Below the pieces are notes generated by a model, which was given only the letters and a program-made list of their open reading frames with translations, had not been told where the DNA came from and did not search any database. Source: an uncultured Algibacter sp. (GTDB lineage Bacteria; Bacteroidota; Bacteroidia; Flavobacteriales; Flavobacteriaceae). Taken from it: 64,000 bases of DNA. Below, in pieces: positions 63,567 through 64,000 of this stretch. The position numbers and the translations under genes were made by a program. How positions within the stretch are numbered: position 1 is the stretch's first letter; every line of letters begins with the position of its first letter. The stretch is from NCBI RefSeq assembly GCF_947487575.1, contig NZ_CANKXG010000002.1, positions 103,179-167,178 on the forward strand. Direction: 5' to 3'.

Positions 63567-64000
63567 TTAATTTTTTAATGCTTCAATCAACTTATTGTCA
63601 TTAGCTTCAATAACATTAAATACAACGATTTCGCCAGCTTTATTTACAACCATATATCTAGGAATCCAGCTTATATTTACGAAGTCTGCAAAATCACATT
63701 TTTTAGCATTTTGCATAAAATAATGCTCGCCTTTTACATTATATTTTTTTATGCCTCGTTTCCAAGCATCTTCTCCCCTATCTAAAGAGAAAAATAAATA
63801 GGATACCTCTTTAAATTGGTTTTGTAGGGCTTTTACTTTTGGCATACCTTTTATACAATCGCCACACCAAGATGCCCAAATATCTATTACTATAGTTTTG
63901 CCTTTGTGCTTTTCTAAAATACTTTTTACAGTAATTTGATTACCCTCTAAAGTTGTGAAGGTATCGTTTAATGCTGCTTCTGAAAATTGTTTTGGTTCTT
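63567..64000 (-). CDS. TlpA-like thioredoxin protein (5' end outside window)
   Basis: The frame is open to the right edge of the window, so the start lies outside. The visible 144 residues include a thioredoxin core with the active site ASWCGDCIKGMP, then a beta-sheet part with ISWIPRYMVVNKAGEIVVFN (cis-Pro region). It should be an envelope thiol-disulfide protein. An internal ATG at 63845 is not the start, because it falls after the active site. Confidence 0.88.
   Translation of the reverse strand, partial: EPKQFSEAALNDTFTTLEGNQITVKSILEKHKGKTIVIDIWASWCGDCIKGMPKVKALQNQFKEVSYLFFSLDRGEDAWKRGIKKYNVKGEHYFMQNAKKCDFADFVNISWIPRYMVVNKAGEIVVFNVIEANDNKLIEALKN

Noticed and set aside
63567..63845. Short 92-aa protein starting at an internal ATG
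   Set aside because: The frame continues upstream through the WCGDC active site to the window edge, so the ATG is internal to a larger gene.

Overview
The window is a low-GC chromosomal segment from a member of the Bacteroidetes, almost certainly a marine Flavobacteriaceae (Algibacter/Lacinutrix/Formosa-like; the genus cannot be resolved by reading). Indicators are a type IX secretion C-terminal sorting domain, DUF4252/DUF3078/DUF4197 proteins, paired type III and eukaryote-like glutamine synthetases, TAnnTTTG-type promoters, lipoproteins with short Bacteroidetes-style signals, and a sensor kinase with an N-terminal TPR array.

Layout. 1-9.6 kb: a repeat copy, a DUF4252 lipoprotein, an MFS transporter, an Lrp regulator, a fused acyl-CoA mutase (IcmF), purU and an OmpA-family protein. 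9.9-20.7 kb: mostly housekeeping: TlpA-like protein, DUF4197, prfA-pyrF-B12-binding-protein operon, B12-dependent ribonucleotide reductase, DUF3078 and purM. 21-30.7 kb: PQQ-propeller lipoprotein with a membrane AraC regulator, divergent glutamine synthetases, a possible amidohydrolase cassette, and a Na/Ca exchanger. 30.7-33.8 kb: small genes plus a protein built on an exact 20-residue repeat. 33.8-51.4 kb: a large export locus (TolC, two ABC ATPases, three FtsX/MacB-type permeases, HlyD adaptor) that also holds an esterase-PA14 protein, a DUF1080-like protein and a DUF1028 protein, controlled by a divergent sigma-54 activator and histidine kinase. 51.5-56.2 kb: tRNA-Arg and a sulfur module (Crp/Fnr regulator, two YeeE halves, TauE-type carrier, MBL-rhodanese, DUF2892, HMA). 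56.2-64 kb: clpS, prmA, a two-component system, a T9SS LamG protein, an Ig-like lipoprotein, tpiA and a truncated TlpA.

Three regulatory structures stand out. (1) The two operons of the export locus have nearly superimposable control regions: a GGCAC-N10 promoter resembling the -24/-12 type, and 53-54 bp further upstream two 19-bp dyads set 21 bp apart; 34 of 44 bases of this activator region match. (2) The two transcription units of the sulfur module each carry a 16-bp Crp/Fnr-like dyad exactly 33 bp (centre to centre) from a TAnnTTTG-like element. (3) A dispersed 60-105 bp element occurs five times, always just beyond the 3' end of a gene and always in the same orientation to that gene, with compensatory changes in its closing stem, as expected for a structured RNA.

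Cobalamin use is a recurring theme: IcmF, a class II ribonucleotide reductase and a BtuF-like protein. No CRISPR array, rRNA operon, prophage or intact insertion sequence was seen. Short genes outside normal length limits (a 50-aa GTG-start gene, a 48-aa ORF and a 19-aa hydrophobic peptide) are included with graded confidence.
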